Notes: generated by a model not told the origin, from the sequence alone. Positions 6,495 through 14,525 are shown, numbered from the stretch's first letter. The stretch: DNA of 17,774 nucleotides from CAZGLR01 sp964526635 (GCA_964526635.1 CAZGLR010000069.1:1-17774), one strand, 5' to 3'. Numbers and translations: made by a program.

Positions 6495-7577
6495 ATGAGT
6501 ACTGAAGGATCAGTTGTCAGAAGACTCGGTTTCCTGGACCGGTATTTGACCGTATGGATATTTGTAGCGATGGCTGTCGGTGTCGCGGCCGGACACTTAT
6601 ACTCCGGTATAGCCGGGTTCTGGGATACGTTTTCCGTCGGGACGACCAACATCCCGATCGCGGTCGGGCTGATCCTCATGATGTACCCGCCGTTGGCCAA
6701 GGTTCGTTATGAAGAAATGGGCCGCGTGTTTCGGAACGTCAAAATTCTCACCCTCAGCCTGATTCAAAACTGGGTTATTGGACCGATTCTGATGTTCCTG
6801 TTGGCAATCTCTTTTTTGTCCGGGTACCCGGAATACATGGTCGGTCTGATAATGATTGGACTGGCGCGCTGTATTGCGATGGTCATTGTCTGGAATGATT
6901 TGGCCGGAGGAGACTCCGAATATGCCGCCGGACTGGTTGCCTTCAATTCCGTATTTCAGGTTATTTTCTATTCGGTTTTCACCTGGATCTTTGTAACGAA
7001 ACTGCCGCCCCTGTTCGGACTCGAAGGTGCTGTAGTTGAGATAACGATGGGGCAGATTGCCGAGAGTGTTTTTATTTATCTGGGTGTGCCCTTCATTGCC
7101 GGTATCCTGACCCGACTGATCCTTGTCAAGGCGAAAGGGAAAGAGTGGTACCATCGCGAATTCATACCGCGAATCAGCCCAATTACGCTTATAGCGTTGT
7201 TGTTTACGATTTTTGTGATGTTCTCTCTGAAGGGCGAACTGATCGTAAAAATCCCGATGGACGTCGTACGTATCGCTATTCCGTTGTTTATATACTTTGT
7301 GCTGATGTTTTTGGTGAGCTTCTTCCTGAGCGCCAAGGCCAAAGCTAATTACTCCCAGTCAACAACTTTGAGCTTTACGGCGGCATCCAACAACTTCGAA
7401 TTGGCCATTGCAGTTGCGGTGTCGGTTTTCGGCATTAATTCCGGTGTGGCCTTTGCAGCGGTCATTGGCCCGCTTGTTGAAGTTCCCGTACTTATCGGAC
7501 TGGTCCACGTCGCATTGTATTTCCGAAAGAAGTACTTTGGAGGAACACTCATTGAGGCCGGCAAACGTTGCCCGTGA
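6495..7577 (+). CDS. acr3: Acr3-type arsenite efflux permease
   Basis: A 360-residue inner-membrane arsenite exporter of the BASS-related Acr3 family with about ten TM helices. Family hallmarks are 'GLARCIAMVIVWNDLAGG', containing the conserved Cys needed for arsenite transport, and 'TAASNNFELAIAVAVSVFG' followed by 'IGPLVEVPVLIGLV' near the C-terminus, with the conserved Glu residues. The start is ATG 6495 because AGGAGG (6481-6486) sits eight bases before it; the in-frame GTG at 6450 lies inside arsC. It is the last gene of the ars operon. The 71 bases to pstS carry a perfect palindrome but no obvious terminator T-run, so read-through into pst is possible. Confidence 0.96.
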   Translation: MSTEGSVVRRLGFLDRYLTVWIFVAMAVGVAAGHLYSGIAGFWDTFSVGTTNIPIAVGLILMMYPPLAKVRYEEMGRVFRNVKILTLSLIQNWVIGPILMFLLAISFLSGYPEYMVGLIMIGLARCIAMVIVWNDLAGGDSEYAAGLVAFNSVFQVIFYSVFTWIFVTKLPPLFGLEGAVVEITMGQIAESVFIYLGVPFIAGILTRLILVKAKGKEWYHREFIPRISPITLIALLFTIFVMFSLKGELIVKIPMDVVRIAIPLFIYFVLMFLVSFFLSAKAKANYSQSTTLSFTAASNNFELAIAVAVSVFGINSGVAFAAVIGPLVEVPVLIGLVHVALYFRKKYFGGTLIEAGKRCP

Positions 7578-7587
7578 GAACAAATAC

Positions 7588-7603
7588 GAAGGATATATCC
7601 TTC
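7588..7603. repeat. Perfect 16-bp palindrome between acr3 and pstS
   Basis: GAAGGATA is followed directly by its complement TATCCTTC. It lies 11 bases after the acr3 stop and about 45 bases before pstS. It has no T-run typical of a terminator and does not match the E. coli Pho box. It may be a dimeric-regulator site or an mRNA-processing hairpin. Confidence 0.5.
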
Positions 7604-7648
7604 TTCACAAACATCTTTTAAACATCGAAATGAGATGAAAGGGACGGT

Positions 7649-8668
7649 ATGTCAACTTTCTCAAATGGCGTAAAGCTCGTGATAGTCGTTATACTGGCTT
7701 CATTCTTTGTTGGCTGCGGTGGCCCCCGGGACGGTACTATCGTATTGGTCGATGGCTCCAGCACGGTGTTTCCGATCTCCGAGGCGGCCGCGGAGGAGTA
7801 TGGAAAGATGAATCAACAGCGCCGGGTGACGGTCGGCATCTCCGGCACTGGCGGAGGTTTCAAGAAGTTCGGAGCCGGCGAGGTCCACATTGTAGGCGCG
7901 TCGAGGCCGATTACTCCGACAGAGGTAGAACGCTGTAGAAAAAACGGAATCGAGTATATCGAACTACCGGTGGCCTACGATGGCATATGTGTTGTCGTTA
8001 ACCCGTCGAATGATTGGGTGGATTATCTTACGGTAGCAGAGCTTCGTAAAGTGTGGGAACCGTCTGCCCAGGGAAAGGTCTTGAACTGGCGAGACATACG
8101 GCCGGAATGGCCGGATCGCGAGTTGCACCTGTATGGCGCCGGGGTCAATTCCGGGACTTTCGATTACTTCACAGCCGCCATTGTCGGGGAAGAACATTCC
8201 AGCCGCGGTGATTTCACCTCGAGTGAGGACGACAACGTGCTCGTACAGGGAGTTGCCACTGACGACCTGGCAATGGGCTTCTTCGGTTATGCTTATTTTG
8301 AAGAAAATTCGGATAAATTACGCGCGGTTCCAATCGACGATGAGAATCCTGATAATGGCGCCGGATCAATCGAGCCAACGCCGCACACAATTGGTGACAT
8401 GACCTACCAGCCGCTGTCGCGTCCGATCTTCATTTATGTCAACAAGGCGGCGCTCGAAGTGGAGGCGGTTTCTGATTTCGTGCGGTTCTATCTGTCTTCA
8501 GCCAGTGAATTGGTGCCCTCGGTGGGATTCATTCCCCTATCGGAGAGTGCATACACGCTCGCCCAAAATCGAGTTGACGCCCGTGTTATCGGTTCGATAT
8601 TCGGCGGAACGGGTTCGCAGGTTGGAGTAAATATCGAAGAGCTTATGAAAACCGGCATCGATCAGTAG
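7649..8668 (+). CDS. pstS: Phosphate ABC transporter substrate-binding lipoprotein
   Basis: A 339-residue periplasmic phosphate-binding protein. A hydrophobic signal segment ends in FVGC, so C23 should be lipidated. The mature start has 'DGSSTVFPISEAAAEEY', the phosphate-binding loop of PstS, then 'GISGTGGGFKKFGAGEVHIVGASRPI' and 'GVNSGTFDYFTAAIVGE', all family signatures contacting the anion. The C-terminal 'VGFIPLSESAY' is also typical. GAAAGGGA precedes the ATG. It is the first gene of a complete pst operon placed directly after acr3. Whether it discriminates well against arsenate cannot be told from sequence. Confidence 0.95.
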   Translation: MSTFSNGVKLVIVVILASFFVGCGGPRDGTIVLVDGSSTVFPISEAAAEEYGKMNQQRRVTVGISGTGGGFKKFGAGEVHIVGASRPITPTEVERCRKNGIEYIELPVAYDGICVVVNPSNDWVDYLTVAELRKVWEPSAQGKVLNWRDIRPEWPDRELHLYGAGVNSGTFDYFTAAIVGEEHSSRGDFTSSEDDNVLVQGVATDDLAMGFFGYAYFEENSDKLRAVPIDDENPDNGAGSIEPTPHTIGDMTYQPLSRPIFIYVNKAALEVEAVSDFVRFYLSSASELVPSVGFIPLSESAYTLAQNRVDARVIGSIFGGTGSQVGVNIEELMKTGIDQ

Positions 8669-8679
8669 GCAAGCCCGGG

Positions 8680-9606
8680 ATGGCGCTGATGGATAAAACT
8701 TTCCAAACGACCACTGCCGGCATGGATAGCCCGCGCGCCCTGCGCGAGCGGATTATTGAGCGAGTCTTGTTCTGCTTCGCCGGACTATCCATTCTGATAA
8801 CCGTTGGCGTAATTGTCGTACTCGTCAGAGAGACCTGGGCGTTTTTTAGTGAAGTTCCTGTCGTGAAGTTTCTTACGGGGACAGAATGGACGCCGCTATT
8901 TGCGGACAAGAAGTTTGGCATCCTGCCACTCCTGTCCGGCACAGCCCTGACAAGTGCAATTGCAATTTTTACCGCACTGCCGATGGGTTTGTTAGCTGCT
9001 ATTTACCTCAGTGAGTATGCCTCTTCCGGAGTAAGGCAAGTAGTTAAGCCAATCCTGGAAGTTCTCGCGGGAATACCTACCGTGGTCTACGGGTATTTCG
9101 CTTTGACCTTTGTGACGCCTGTTTTGCAATCGTTTGTTCCCGGGTTGTCCGGGTTCAACGCCCTGAGCCCGGGGATCGTTATGGGTATCATGATTCTGCC
9201 TGTCATCGCTTCCTTGTCCGAGGATGCCATCTATGCCGTGCCCCGTGAACTGAAGGAGGGGGCAACAGCACTCGGCGCCACCAAAATAGAGGTCGTGCGT
9301 CGCGTCATAGTACCGTCGGCGTTCTCCGGCATCGCAGCATCGGTGATACTCGGAATATCCCGCGCCGTAGGGGAAACCATGATTGTGGCGATTGCAGCCG
9401 GACAGCAGCCTCGATTCACTTTTGATCCTCGGGTACCCATCGAAACCATGACCGCATATATCGTGCAGGTCAGCCTGGGGGATACGCCAACGGGAACACT
9501 GGCCTATCATACCATCTTTGCCGTGGGTATGACGCTCTTCCTGTTCACCTTTCTGCTGAATATCGTGGCGCACCGTCTCCGACGCCATGTAACGAAGAGT
9601 CGTTGA
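8680..9606 (+). CDS. pstC: Phosphate ABC transporter permease PstC
   Basis: A 308-residue inner-membrane permease with about six TM helices. The cytoplasmic coupling loop reads 'ELKEGATALGATKIEVVRRVIVP', the EAA motif of PstC, followed by 'SRAVGETMIVAIAAG', highly conserved in this family. It begins 11 bases after pstS. An in-frame ATG at 8689 is an alternative start; the ribosome site is weak for both. It pairs with PstA to form the channel. Confidence 0.95.
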   Translation: MALMDKTFQTTTAGMDSPRALRERIIERVLFCFAGLSILITVGVIVVLVRETWAFFSEVPVVKFLTGTEWTPLFADKKFGILPLLSGTALTSAIAIFTALPMGLLAAIYLSEYASSGVRQVVKPILEVLAGIPTVVYGYFALTFVTPVLQSFVPGLSGFNALSPGIVMGIMILPVIASLSEDAIYAVPRELKEGATALGATKIEVVRRVIVPSAFSGIAASVILGISRAVGETMIVAIAAGQQPRFTFDPRVPIETMTAYIVQVSLGDTPTGTLAYHTIFAVGMTLFLFTFLLNIVAHRLRRHVTKSR

Positions 9607-9613
9607 TAAGTAA

Positions 9614-10537
9614 ATGAAAAATACTATGTATCGATCAATAAAACCGCGAAAGACGATGCCAAACGCCGGTAAAGAAATGCTCACGCAGTCAGCCAAAGGT
9701 GAGACAACAGGACGTGTCTTTCAAGCCATTGGCGCCCTTGCCGTGATTCTTCCGCTCGCTTTTCTTATCGCTGTTCTGGCCGATGCCATGATCGACGGGT
9801 CGCAGAGAATCGGCTGGGACTTTCTGGTCAGTTATCCTTCTCGAATTGCCACGGAGGCAGGCTTTCTCCCTGCAATCGTCGGGAGTGTTTACCTAATGAT
9901 TCTCACGGCCGTTATCGCCATTCCCATTGGTGTGGGCGCTGCGCTGTACTTAGAGGAGTATTCCCAGCCAGGGAAGTTAACGAATCTCATCGAGGTGAAC
10001 ATCAGTAATCTGGCCGGCATCCCATCCATTATATATGGACTGCTGGGACTTGAACTGTTCGTGCGGGTGATGCAATTGAACCGAAGTCTCATCGCCGGGG
10101 CGATGACCCTTGCACTTTTGGCTTTGCCTATTATCATTGTGTCGGCACGCGAAGCCCTCAGGACCGTGCCGCACGATTTGCGCGAGGCGGGAATGGCTCT
10201 TGGAGCGGATCGCTGGCAGGTAATTCGTCATGTCGTGTTACCCCTGGGATTACCCGGAGTATTGACCGGCATCATTCTGGCGATCGCCCGCGTGATCGGG
10301 GAAACTGCTCCCCTGATTACCATAGGCGCATTAACTTATATCGCGTTTCTCCCAAGGAACCTGAACGATCCATTTACGGCTATGCCCATTCAGATATTTA
10401 ACTGGGTCTCTCGTCCTCAGGCAGAGTTTCACACAACCGCCGCCGCGGGCATTATCGTGCTGCTTGCCGGCATGCTGTTTATGAATGCCGGGGCCATATA
10501 CCTGAGGTTCAGGCTCCGACAGAGAATGGAACAGTAA
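9614..10537 (+). CDS. pstA: Phosphate ABC transporter permease PstA
   Basis: A 307-residue partner permease with about six TM helices. The EAA loop is 'LREAGMALGADRWQVIRHVVLP', followed by 'ARVIGETAPLITIGALTYIAFLP', the PstA signature. The first 40 or so residues are polar and basic; in-frame Met codons exist at 9626 and 9656, so the true start may be a little downstream. It begins seven bases after the pstC stop and precedes pstB by 46 bases. Confidence 0.94.
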   Translation: MKNTMYRSIKPRKTMPNAGKEMLTQSAKGETTGRVFQAIGALAVILPLAFLIAVLADAMIDGSQRIGWDFLVSYPSRIATEAGFLPAIVGSVYLMILTAVIAIPIGVGAALYLEEYSQPGKLTNLIEVNISNLAGIPSIIYGLLGLELFVRVMQLNRSLIAGAMTLALLALPIIIVSAREALRTVPHDLREAGMALGADRWQVIRHVVLPLGLPGVLTGIILAIARVIGETAPLITIGALTYIAFLPRNLNDPFTAMPIQIFNWVSRPQAEFHTTAAAGIIVLLAGMLFMNAGAIYLRFRLRQRMEQ

Positions 10538-10583
10538 CCCTTACCGGGGACGAAGAATTGAAAAATATCAGCGGAAAATCTAA

Positions 10584-11387
10584 ATGGCCTGTCAGGATGC
10601 GGTGATGATGCAGAAAGAGGAGCATACAATCAGCCAGGTGGCGCTTGAAGTCCGTCAACTCAATGCCTGGTACGGCAACACGCAGGTGCTGAGTGATATA
10701 TCAATGGATATCCGCCGCCGCCAGGTAACAGCTGTCATTGGACCTTCCGGCTGTGGCAAATCAACTCTGGTCCGGTGCCTCAATCGCATGCACGAAACCG
10801 TACGTGGCGCGCGCGTGCAGGGGCAGGTAATTGTCGATGGTCTCGACATATATGCCGATCGGATCAATCCCGTCCAGGTGAGACGGCGTATTGGAATGGT
10901 GTTCCAAAAACCGAATCCTTTTCCGGCTATGTCGATCAAAGACAACATTGTATCCGGACTCAAAATGCAAGGCATGCGTGTCAGGGATGAACATCGTGTC
11001 GTCGAACAGTGCCTGACTCAAGCGGCTCTCTGGGCCGAAGTGAAAGATCGACTGGCGGAACCGGCCACAGGCTTATCCGGCGGACAACAGCAACGACTGT
11101 GCATCGCCCGCGCGCTGGCGATGCAACCGGATATCATACTCATGGATGAGCCATGCTCCGCATTAGATCCTATTGCAACAAGCCGCATCGAACAATTAAT
11201 GCATGATCTGGCACAGCAGTACACGGTGGTGATTGTAACGCACAACATGCAACAGGCTGCACGGGTGGCTGATTTTACTGCGTTTCTCTTTATGGGCGAG
11301 TTAATCGAATTTGACACCACAATGCGGATTTTCACGAAGCCAAGCAACAAGCGCACAGAAGACTATATTACAGGGCGATTCGGCTAA
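10584..11387 (+). CDS. pstB: Phosphate ABC transporter ATPase PstB
   Basis: A 267-residue ATPase if the first ATG is used. In-frame ATGs at 10605 and 10608 give 260 or 259 residues, closer to the family length, and AGGA at 10594-10597 favours 10605. Motifs are Walker A GPSGCGKST, Q-loop 'IGMVFQKPNPFPAMSIKDNI', signature LSGGQQQRLCIARAL, Walker B with D-loop 'IILMDEPCSALDP', and H-loop VIVTHNM. 'VFQKPNPFP' and 'DEPCSALDPIAT' are specific to PstB. It energises PstCA in the cytoplasm. Confidence 0.95.
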   Translation: MACQDAVMMQKEEHTISQVALEVRQLNAWYGNTQVLSDISMDIRRRQVTAVIGPSGCGKSTLVRCLNRMHETVRGARVQGQVIVDGLDIYADRINPVQVRRRIGMVFQKPNPFPAMSIKDNIVSGLKMQGMRVRDEHRVVEQCLTQAALWAEVKDRLAEPATGLSGGQQQRLCIARALAMQPDIILMDEPCSALDPIATSRIEQLMHDLAQQYTVVIVTHNMQQAARVADFTAFLFMGELIEFDTTMRIFTKPSNKRTEDYITGRFG

Positions 11388-11403
11388 TCCCCGGAGGCAA
11401 TTT

Positions 11404-12060
11404 ATGCGCAACCGACACATCGACCACGAATTTCAGGTCGAACTCAACACCCTGCGACAGAGACTCGCTGAAATGCTCCTGTTGGCTGAAGCGATGTTTG
11501 CAGCGTGCATCGACTCGCTGAAAAAGACCAAGCCGGAGGCTGTCGCGCACGTCTGGCGCGACGAGGACAGGATGGACCAGTTTGAAAAGGAGATCGATGC
11601 GCTCTGTCTCACTATTTTGGCTCTGCGAAATCCGGTGGCCTCGGATCTGAGATTCGTAGCAGCCGGCCTCAAGATGATCACTGATCTGGAGCGCATCGGA
11701 GATCTGGCCGTGAATGTTGTGGAGAGGCGCGAACAGATTCTCATAGGCGGACCGTCGATAGTTCAAGAAAACGTTGCTGCCATGGCGCAAGAGCTTCACG
11801 GTATGTTTGCCGACACGAAGAAGGCCCTGCGCAACGTCGATTGCCGGCTTGCCCGGGAAGTAATCAGCAAAGATGAGGTCGTCGACACTCTGTGTACTTT
11901 GCTGTTTCAAAAAACCGTCGAGGGGGTAGTTGACGGTGATTTGGACGCACGGGCCGCAGCCGGATTTCAGTCAACGGCAAAGTACATCGAAAGGATCGCG
12001 GATCATCTCGTAAACGTGTGCGAACAGGTGTTGTTCATCGAAGAGGGCACAAAGGGATAA
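11404..12060 (+). CDS. phoU: Phosphate signalling/transport regulator PhoU
   Basis: A 218-residue all-helical cytoplasmic protein made of two three-helix bundles. Each carries a metal-binding motif: ERIGDLAVNV near residue 96 and ERIADHLVNV near 196. The start is ATG 11404, with GGAGG at 11393-11397; the frame is open upstream but would overlap pstB. PhoU links Pst activity to the PhoR/PhoB sensor system and limits phosphate uptake. No phoR or phoB is in the window. It is the last gene of the pst operon. Confidence 0.95.
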   Translation: MRNRHIDHEFQVELNTLRQRLAEMLLLAEAMFAACIDSLKKTKPEAVAHVWRDEDRMDQFEKEIDALCLTILALRNPVASDLRFVAAGLKMITDLERIGDLAVNVVERREQILIGGPSIVQENVAAMAQELHGMFADTKKALRNVDCRLAREVISKDEVVDTLCTLLFQKTVEGVVDGDLDARAAAGFQSTAKYIERIADHLVNVCEQVLFIEEGTKG

Positions 12061-12182
12061 GAAAGAAAGATCGAGTTGAAGAAGTGTTAGGTTTAGCCGA
12101 GGCAGGCCGCCTAAGATAATTGTTTCATACGGGTGCCGGATTTGACAGCATACTCCGCTCATATCCCGAATTCGAAGATCAA

Positions 12183-12252
12183 GTAGTTCGGGGAGAGGGA
12201 TATTGGGGCCGCAATAAAATACAGAAACCCCGGTTTCGGCCGGGGCTTTTTT
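12183..12252 (+). repeat. Intergenic repeat element, copy A (contains terminator)
   Basis: It begins GTAGTTCGGGGAGAGGGATA and ends in the hairpin plus T-run. It aligns with 13308-13374 at roughly four of five positions by eye, with a two-base gap. The match covers 45 bases upstream of the hairpin, so it is more than a shared terminator motif. Confidence 0.65.
12228..12252 (+). terminator. Strong intrinsic terminator of the pst-phoU operon
   Basis: Stem CCCCGG (12228-12233) pairs with CCGGGG (12240-12245) around loop TTTCGG, and is followed by C and six T. It lies 168 bases after the phoU stop. Reverse-strand T content is low, so it mainly serves forward transcription. Confidence 0.88.
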
Positions 12253-12371
12253 GTTCGGGGAAGGTCTGGGATTTCGAGGCAATTCTCAGAAAAAGCGGTA
12301 CCCCCACCCAAGCACGCTATGGGGCATCAGGCCGGCTTTGTTCTGTCGGTCCAATCAACCGGGGTCGGTAC

Positions 12372-12578
12372 TCATTCGGCCAGGCTGAATATTTCCTCAA
12401 CTGGCACTTTGAAGTGCCGAGCGATCTTAAGAGCGATGACAGTCGATGGGACAAATCTGCCAACTTCGATTGTACTTATCGTCTTTCGCGAGACTCCAAT
12501 AGCTTGAGCAAGTTCGCTCTGATTCATTCGGTGTTCAGCGCGAAACACTCGAATACGATTGTTTAGGCGAGAACCCAC
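12372..12578 (-). CDS. XRE/Cro-type HTH transcriptional regulator
   Basis: A 68-residue single-domain regulator. 'MNQSELAQAIGVSRKTISTIEVGRF' contains the helix-turn-helix, and 'PSTVIALKIARHFKVPVEEIFSL' is the usual end of the compact YozG-like XRE proteins. It starts with GTG sharing one base with the TAG of the membrane gene before it (12578), with GGGGAG nine bases upstream. This tight coupling to a small multi-TM protein is a recurrent arrangement in bacteria and archaea. It probably regulates its own operon; the signal is unknown. Confidence 0.9.
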   Translation of the reverse strand: MGSRLNNRIRVFRAEHRMNQSELAQAIGVSRKTISTIEVGRFVPSTVIALKIARHFKVPVEEIFSLAE

Positions 12579-13057
12579 TAGTGATCACTCCCCGCGGCAG
12601 CAAAGCTCGATCCGAGGTTAAACCCGAAAAAGGCCAGGCTGAACGCTACCAACATGAAGGCTGCTATTACATCGGCAGCATGACTTGAAGGCATCCCGGC
12701 GAAGACGCTGACGCCTTCGGATCCAAACACGCGATCGTAGAACTGTACAAGTAGAATGAAGGTTGTAACCCAAGAGAAGCCGCTGGCTCTAAGAAGAATC
12801 GAAGCAGAGAAGCTTTCTGGCTCCGAGTCATCAGATCGACCCAGCCGGAGTTTTCGGTAGATCAAGACGGACGCCCAAACGAGTATCAAACTCAAGGCTC
12901 CCTTCGCGATCCAGTCGAGTGTTTCAATTGTGGCCGTATTGCCGAGAGATACGGTGAGCACATCCAGCAGCAGGATACCGGCAAAGGGGAGGGCCCCGAC
13001 GGCGAGAAGCAGGTTCATCCTATCCTGAAGTTCGGCCCGGTTGTACCTGTTATTCAT
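12578..13057 (-). CDS. Small four-TM membrane protein, partner of the XRE regulator
   Basis: A 159-residue hydrophobic protein with about four TM helices (near 16-37, 46-66, 88-108 and 130-152), arranged as two helical pairs around a polar Asp/Ser/Glu loop. GGAGG stands just before ATG. It resembles the poorly characterised membrane proteins (DUF2178-like) found next to YozG-type XRE regulators; this link rests mainly on gene order. It could sense or modulate a membrane state for the regulator, which is inference. There are no catalytic motifs. Confidence 0.8.
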   Translation of the reverse strand: MNNRYNRAELQDRMNLLLAVGALPFAGILLLDVLTVSLGNTATIETLDWIAKGALSLILVWASVLIYRKLRLGRSDDSEPESFSASILLRASGFSWVTTFILLVQFYDRVFGSEGVSVFAGMPSSHAADVIAAFMLVAFSLAFFGFNLGSSFAAAGSDH

Positions 13058-13116
13058 AGTTTCCTCCGATTTCTCTGTTAAATATAATTCTCAGTCTGAT
13101 ACCTATAAGTACGCGT

Positions 13117-13136
13117 ATGAAACTTAAAGGTTTCAT
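13117..13136. promoter_or_regulatory. Inverted repeat upstream of the membrane/XRE operon
   Basis: ATGAAAC (13117-13123) and GTTTCAT (13130-13136) are perfect inverse copies around six bases, 60-80 bases before the leftward start at 13057. A reverse-strand TATATT (13086-13081) could be the -10 element downstream of it. The size and symmetry suit a dimeric HTH repressor, so it may be the operator of the XRE protein. Confidence 0.42.
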
Positions 13137-13307
13137 GATTCTGCAGATTTTCGGGAAAACGGCTCTTTGCATTCAGGTCGAGTGATCAAGTGGATGCTGC
13201 GGGCGGACAATACTTGGTTGGCCAGCTAATGTGGTTATGCGATTGGCTTCCAGTATCTTCAGCCCTTTGTAAATGAGTTTATCTCCATCGAAAAGGCAAA
13301 GTACACA

Positions 13308-13374
13308 GTAGTTTGGGGCGAGTGATATCGGGGCCCCATAGAATAAAAAACCCCGGTTTCGGCCGAGGCTGTTT
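13308..13374 (+). repeat. Intergenic repeat element, copy B (decayed terminator)
   Basis: It begins GTAGTTTGGGGCGAGTGATA and matches copy A at 12183. Its hairpin CCCCGG...CCGAGG (13351-13366) has one mismatch and the T-run is broken to TGTTTG, so termination is probably weak. It does not follow any forward gene, which suggests dispersal as a unit. Confidence 0.62.
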
Positions 13375-13473
13375 GATGAACATAAAAATGATCAAGTGTG
13401 GCAATAAACAATCGATATGTTTACATTGCTGCCACATGAGGCACCTGACTATGCTGTGCATTATTGGGATGTT

Positions 13474-13495
13474 CGTCCGAGCGGACGTGCTTTTT
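13474..13495 (+). terminator. Hairpin plus T-run just before the hydrolase homologue
   Basis: CGTCC (13474-13478) pairs with GGACG (13483-13487) around GAGC, followed by TGC and five T. It lies 18 bases before the start at 13513. It could be a weak terminator or attenuator blocking read-through. Confidence 0.35.
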
Positions 13496-13512
13496 GCCTT
13501 GGGGATGAAGTA

Positions 13513-14523
13513 ATGGACTCAATCAGTCAGTTGGCAGTCGGCGCCGTAGTTGGCGAAGTCGTCCTTGGTGACAAAGTTGGCAACCGAGCTCTGCTGTGGG
13601 GTGCGGTGGTCGGTACCCTGCCCGATCTCGATGTGGTTTTTTATCCGCTTATGGATGAAGTGTCGCAGCTGGGATGGCATCGGGGGATATCGCATTCATT
13701 GCTGTTCAATTGCGTGCTGGCGCTATTTCTGGGATGGGCGCTTTACCGTCTCAATGGTCGCCGTGCCTCTCAAAAACAGTGGACGGTACTATCGCTGGCG
13801 TGCCTGCTGGCGGCTGTGCTCCTTGATTGCTTCACTGTTTATGGAACCCAGGTATTTCAACCATTCAGTAACTATCAGGTGGGATTCAACAACATCTCGA
13901 TCATTGATCCGCTGTTTACTGTGCCATTGCTTGTGGTGATACTCGTTGGCCTGTTTCTGCGGAAATCCCCCTTTGCGCGCAGGATTGTAGTCCTGACTGG
14001 TTTGTCCCTCAGCACCATCTATATGGCGACCACGATCGTAATCAAATTCCATGCTGAGTCAGTCATCGAGGCGTCGCTGGCGCGGCAGGGAATATCGTAT
14101 GAACGCCTGTTGACAGCGCCGACGCTTTTCAATTCGGTACTATGGCGGGCCACTGCAGAGGTTTCAGATGGTTATTACACCGGGTATTATTCTCTCTTCG
14201 ATACGCGACCTGAAATCGAATTCCGCTATATCAGCCGCAACGAGGATTTGCTCACTGACATTCGTGACAGTCGGGCCGTAAAGCAACTTCTCTGGTTTTC
14301 GAATGGCTGGTATACGGTCAAAAAGACCAGCGATAGTTCGCTTATATTCAGCGATCTCAGATTTGGTGAGATTCATACCGACTCGGAGCGTCGGGGACAA
14401 TTCGTGTTCAACTGGCAAGTGACAACCGATCAGTCCGGGACATCGATGAAACAACTCAATCCCCAGGTCGATGATGCCGGCCGGGCGATACACTTTTTGT
14501 GGAATCGCATACTCGGACACTGA
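13513..14523 (+). CDS. YdjM-type membrane-bound metal-dependent hydrolase homologue
   Basis: A 336-residue multi-TM protein of the YdjM/DUF457 (PF04307) family. The conserved polar motifs are PDLDV near residue 38, 'WHRGISHSLL' near residue 55, and 'LLDCFTVYGTQVF' near residue 108, which supply the Asp/His residues thought to bind metal. About four to five TM helices occupy residues 1-190. Residues 190-336 form a soluble extracytoplasmic domain with 'SNGWYTVKK' and 'FSDLRFG', also usual in the family. The start is set at ATG 13513; the frame is open back to 13417, but that extension is polar and not signal-like. The enzymatic role of the family is not established. Confidence 0.9.
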   Translation: MDSISQLAVGAVVGEVVLGDKVGNRALLWGAVVGTLPDLDVVFYPLMDEVSQLGWHRGISHSLLFNCVLALFLGWALYRLNGRRASQKQWTVLSLACLLAAVLLDCFTVYGTQVFQPFSNYQVGFNNISIIDPLFTVPLLVVILVGLFLRKSPFARRIVVLTGLSLSTIYMATTIVIKFHAESVIEASLARQGISYERLLTAPTLFNSVLWRATAEVSDGYYTGYYSLFDTRPEIEFRYISRNEDLLTDIRDSRAVKQLLWFSNGWYTVKKTSDSSLIFSDLRFGEIHTDSERRGQFVFNWQVTTDQSGTSMKQLNPQVDDAGRAIHFLWNRILGH

Positions 14524-14525
14524 CC

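Larger units (their letters stand above)
12061..12371. other. Intergenic stretch after phoU
   Basis: No gene is supported here. It holds one copy of a terminator-bearing repeat (12183-12252). The remaining sequence shows no tRNA-like fold or recognisable coding frame. A forward open frame at 12120-12566 crosses the terminator and the opposite-strand XRE gene and is not credible. Confidence 0.6.
13058..13512. other. Intergenic stretch between divergent genes
   Basis: This 455-base gap separates the leftward membrane/XRE pair from the rightward hydrolase homologue. It contains an inverted repeat at 13117-13136, repeat copy B at 13308-13374, and a hairpin with T-run at 13474-13495. No gene is supported. 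Confidence 0.6.

Noticed and set aside
6597..7154. Reverse 185-residue open frame inside acr3
   Set aside because: It is a mirror of the acr3 coding frame, with composition typical of antisense translation.
8992..9696. Reverse 234-residue open frame over pstC
   Set aside because: It is antisense to a clear PstC, lacks recognisable domains and is low in hydrophobic order.
12120..12566. Forward 148-residue open frame
   Set aside because: It crosses a strong terminator and runs antisense to a well-supported XRE gene; the sequence is not protein-like.
12372..13057. Toxin-antitoxin module
   Set aside because: The partner is a multi-TM protein without toxin motifs, and the regulator resembles YozG-type repressors rather than HigA or MqsA antitoxins.
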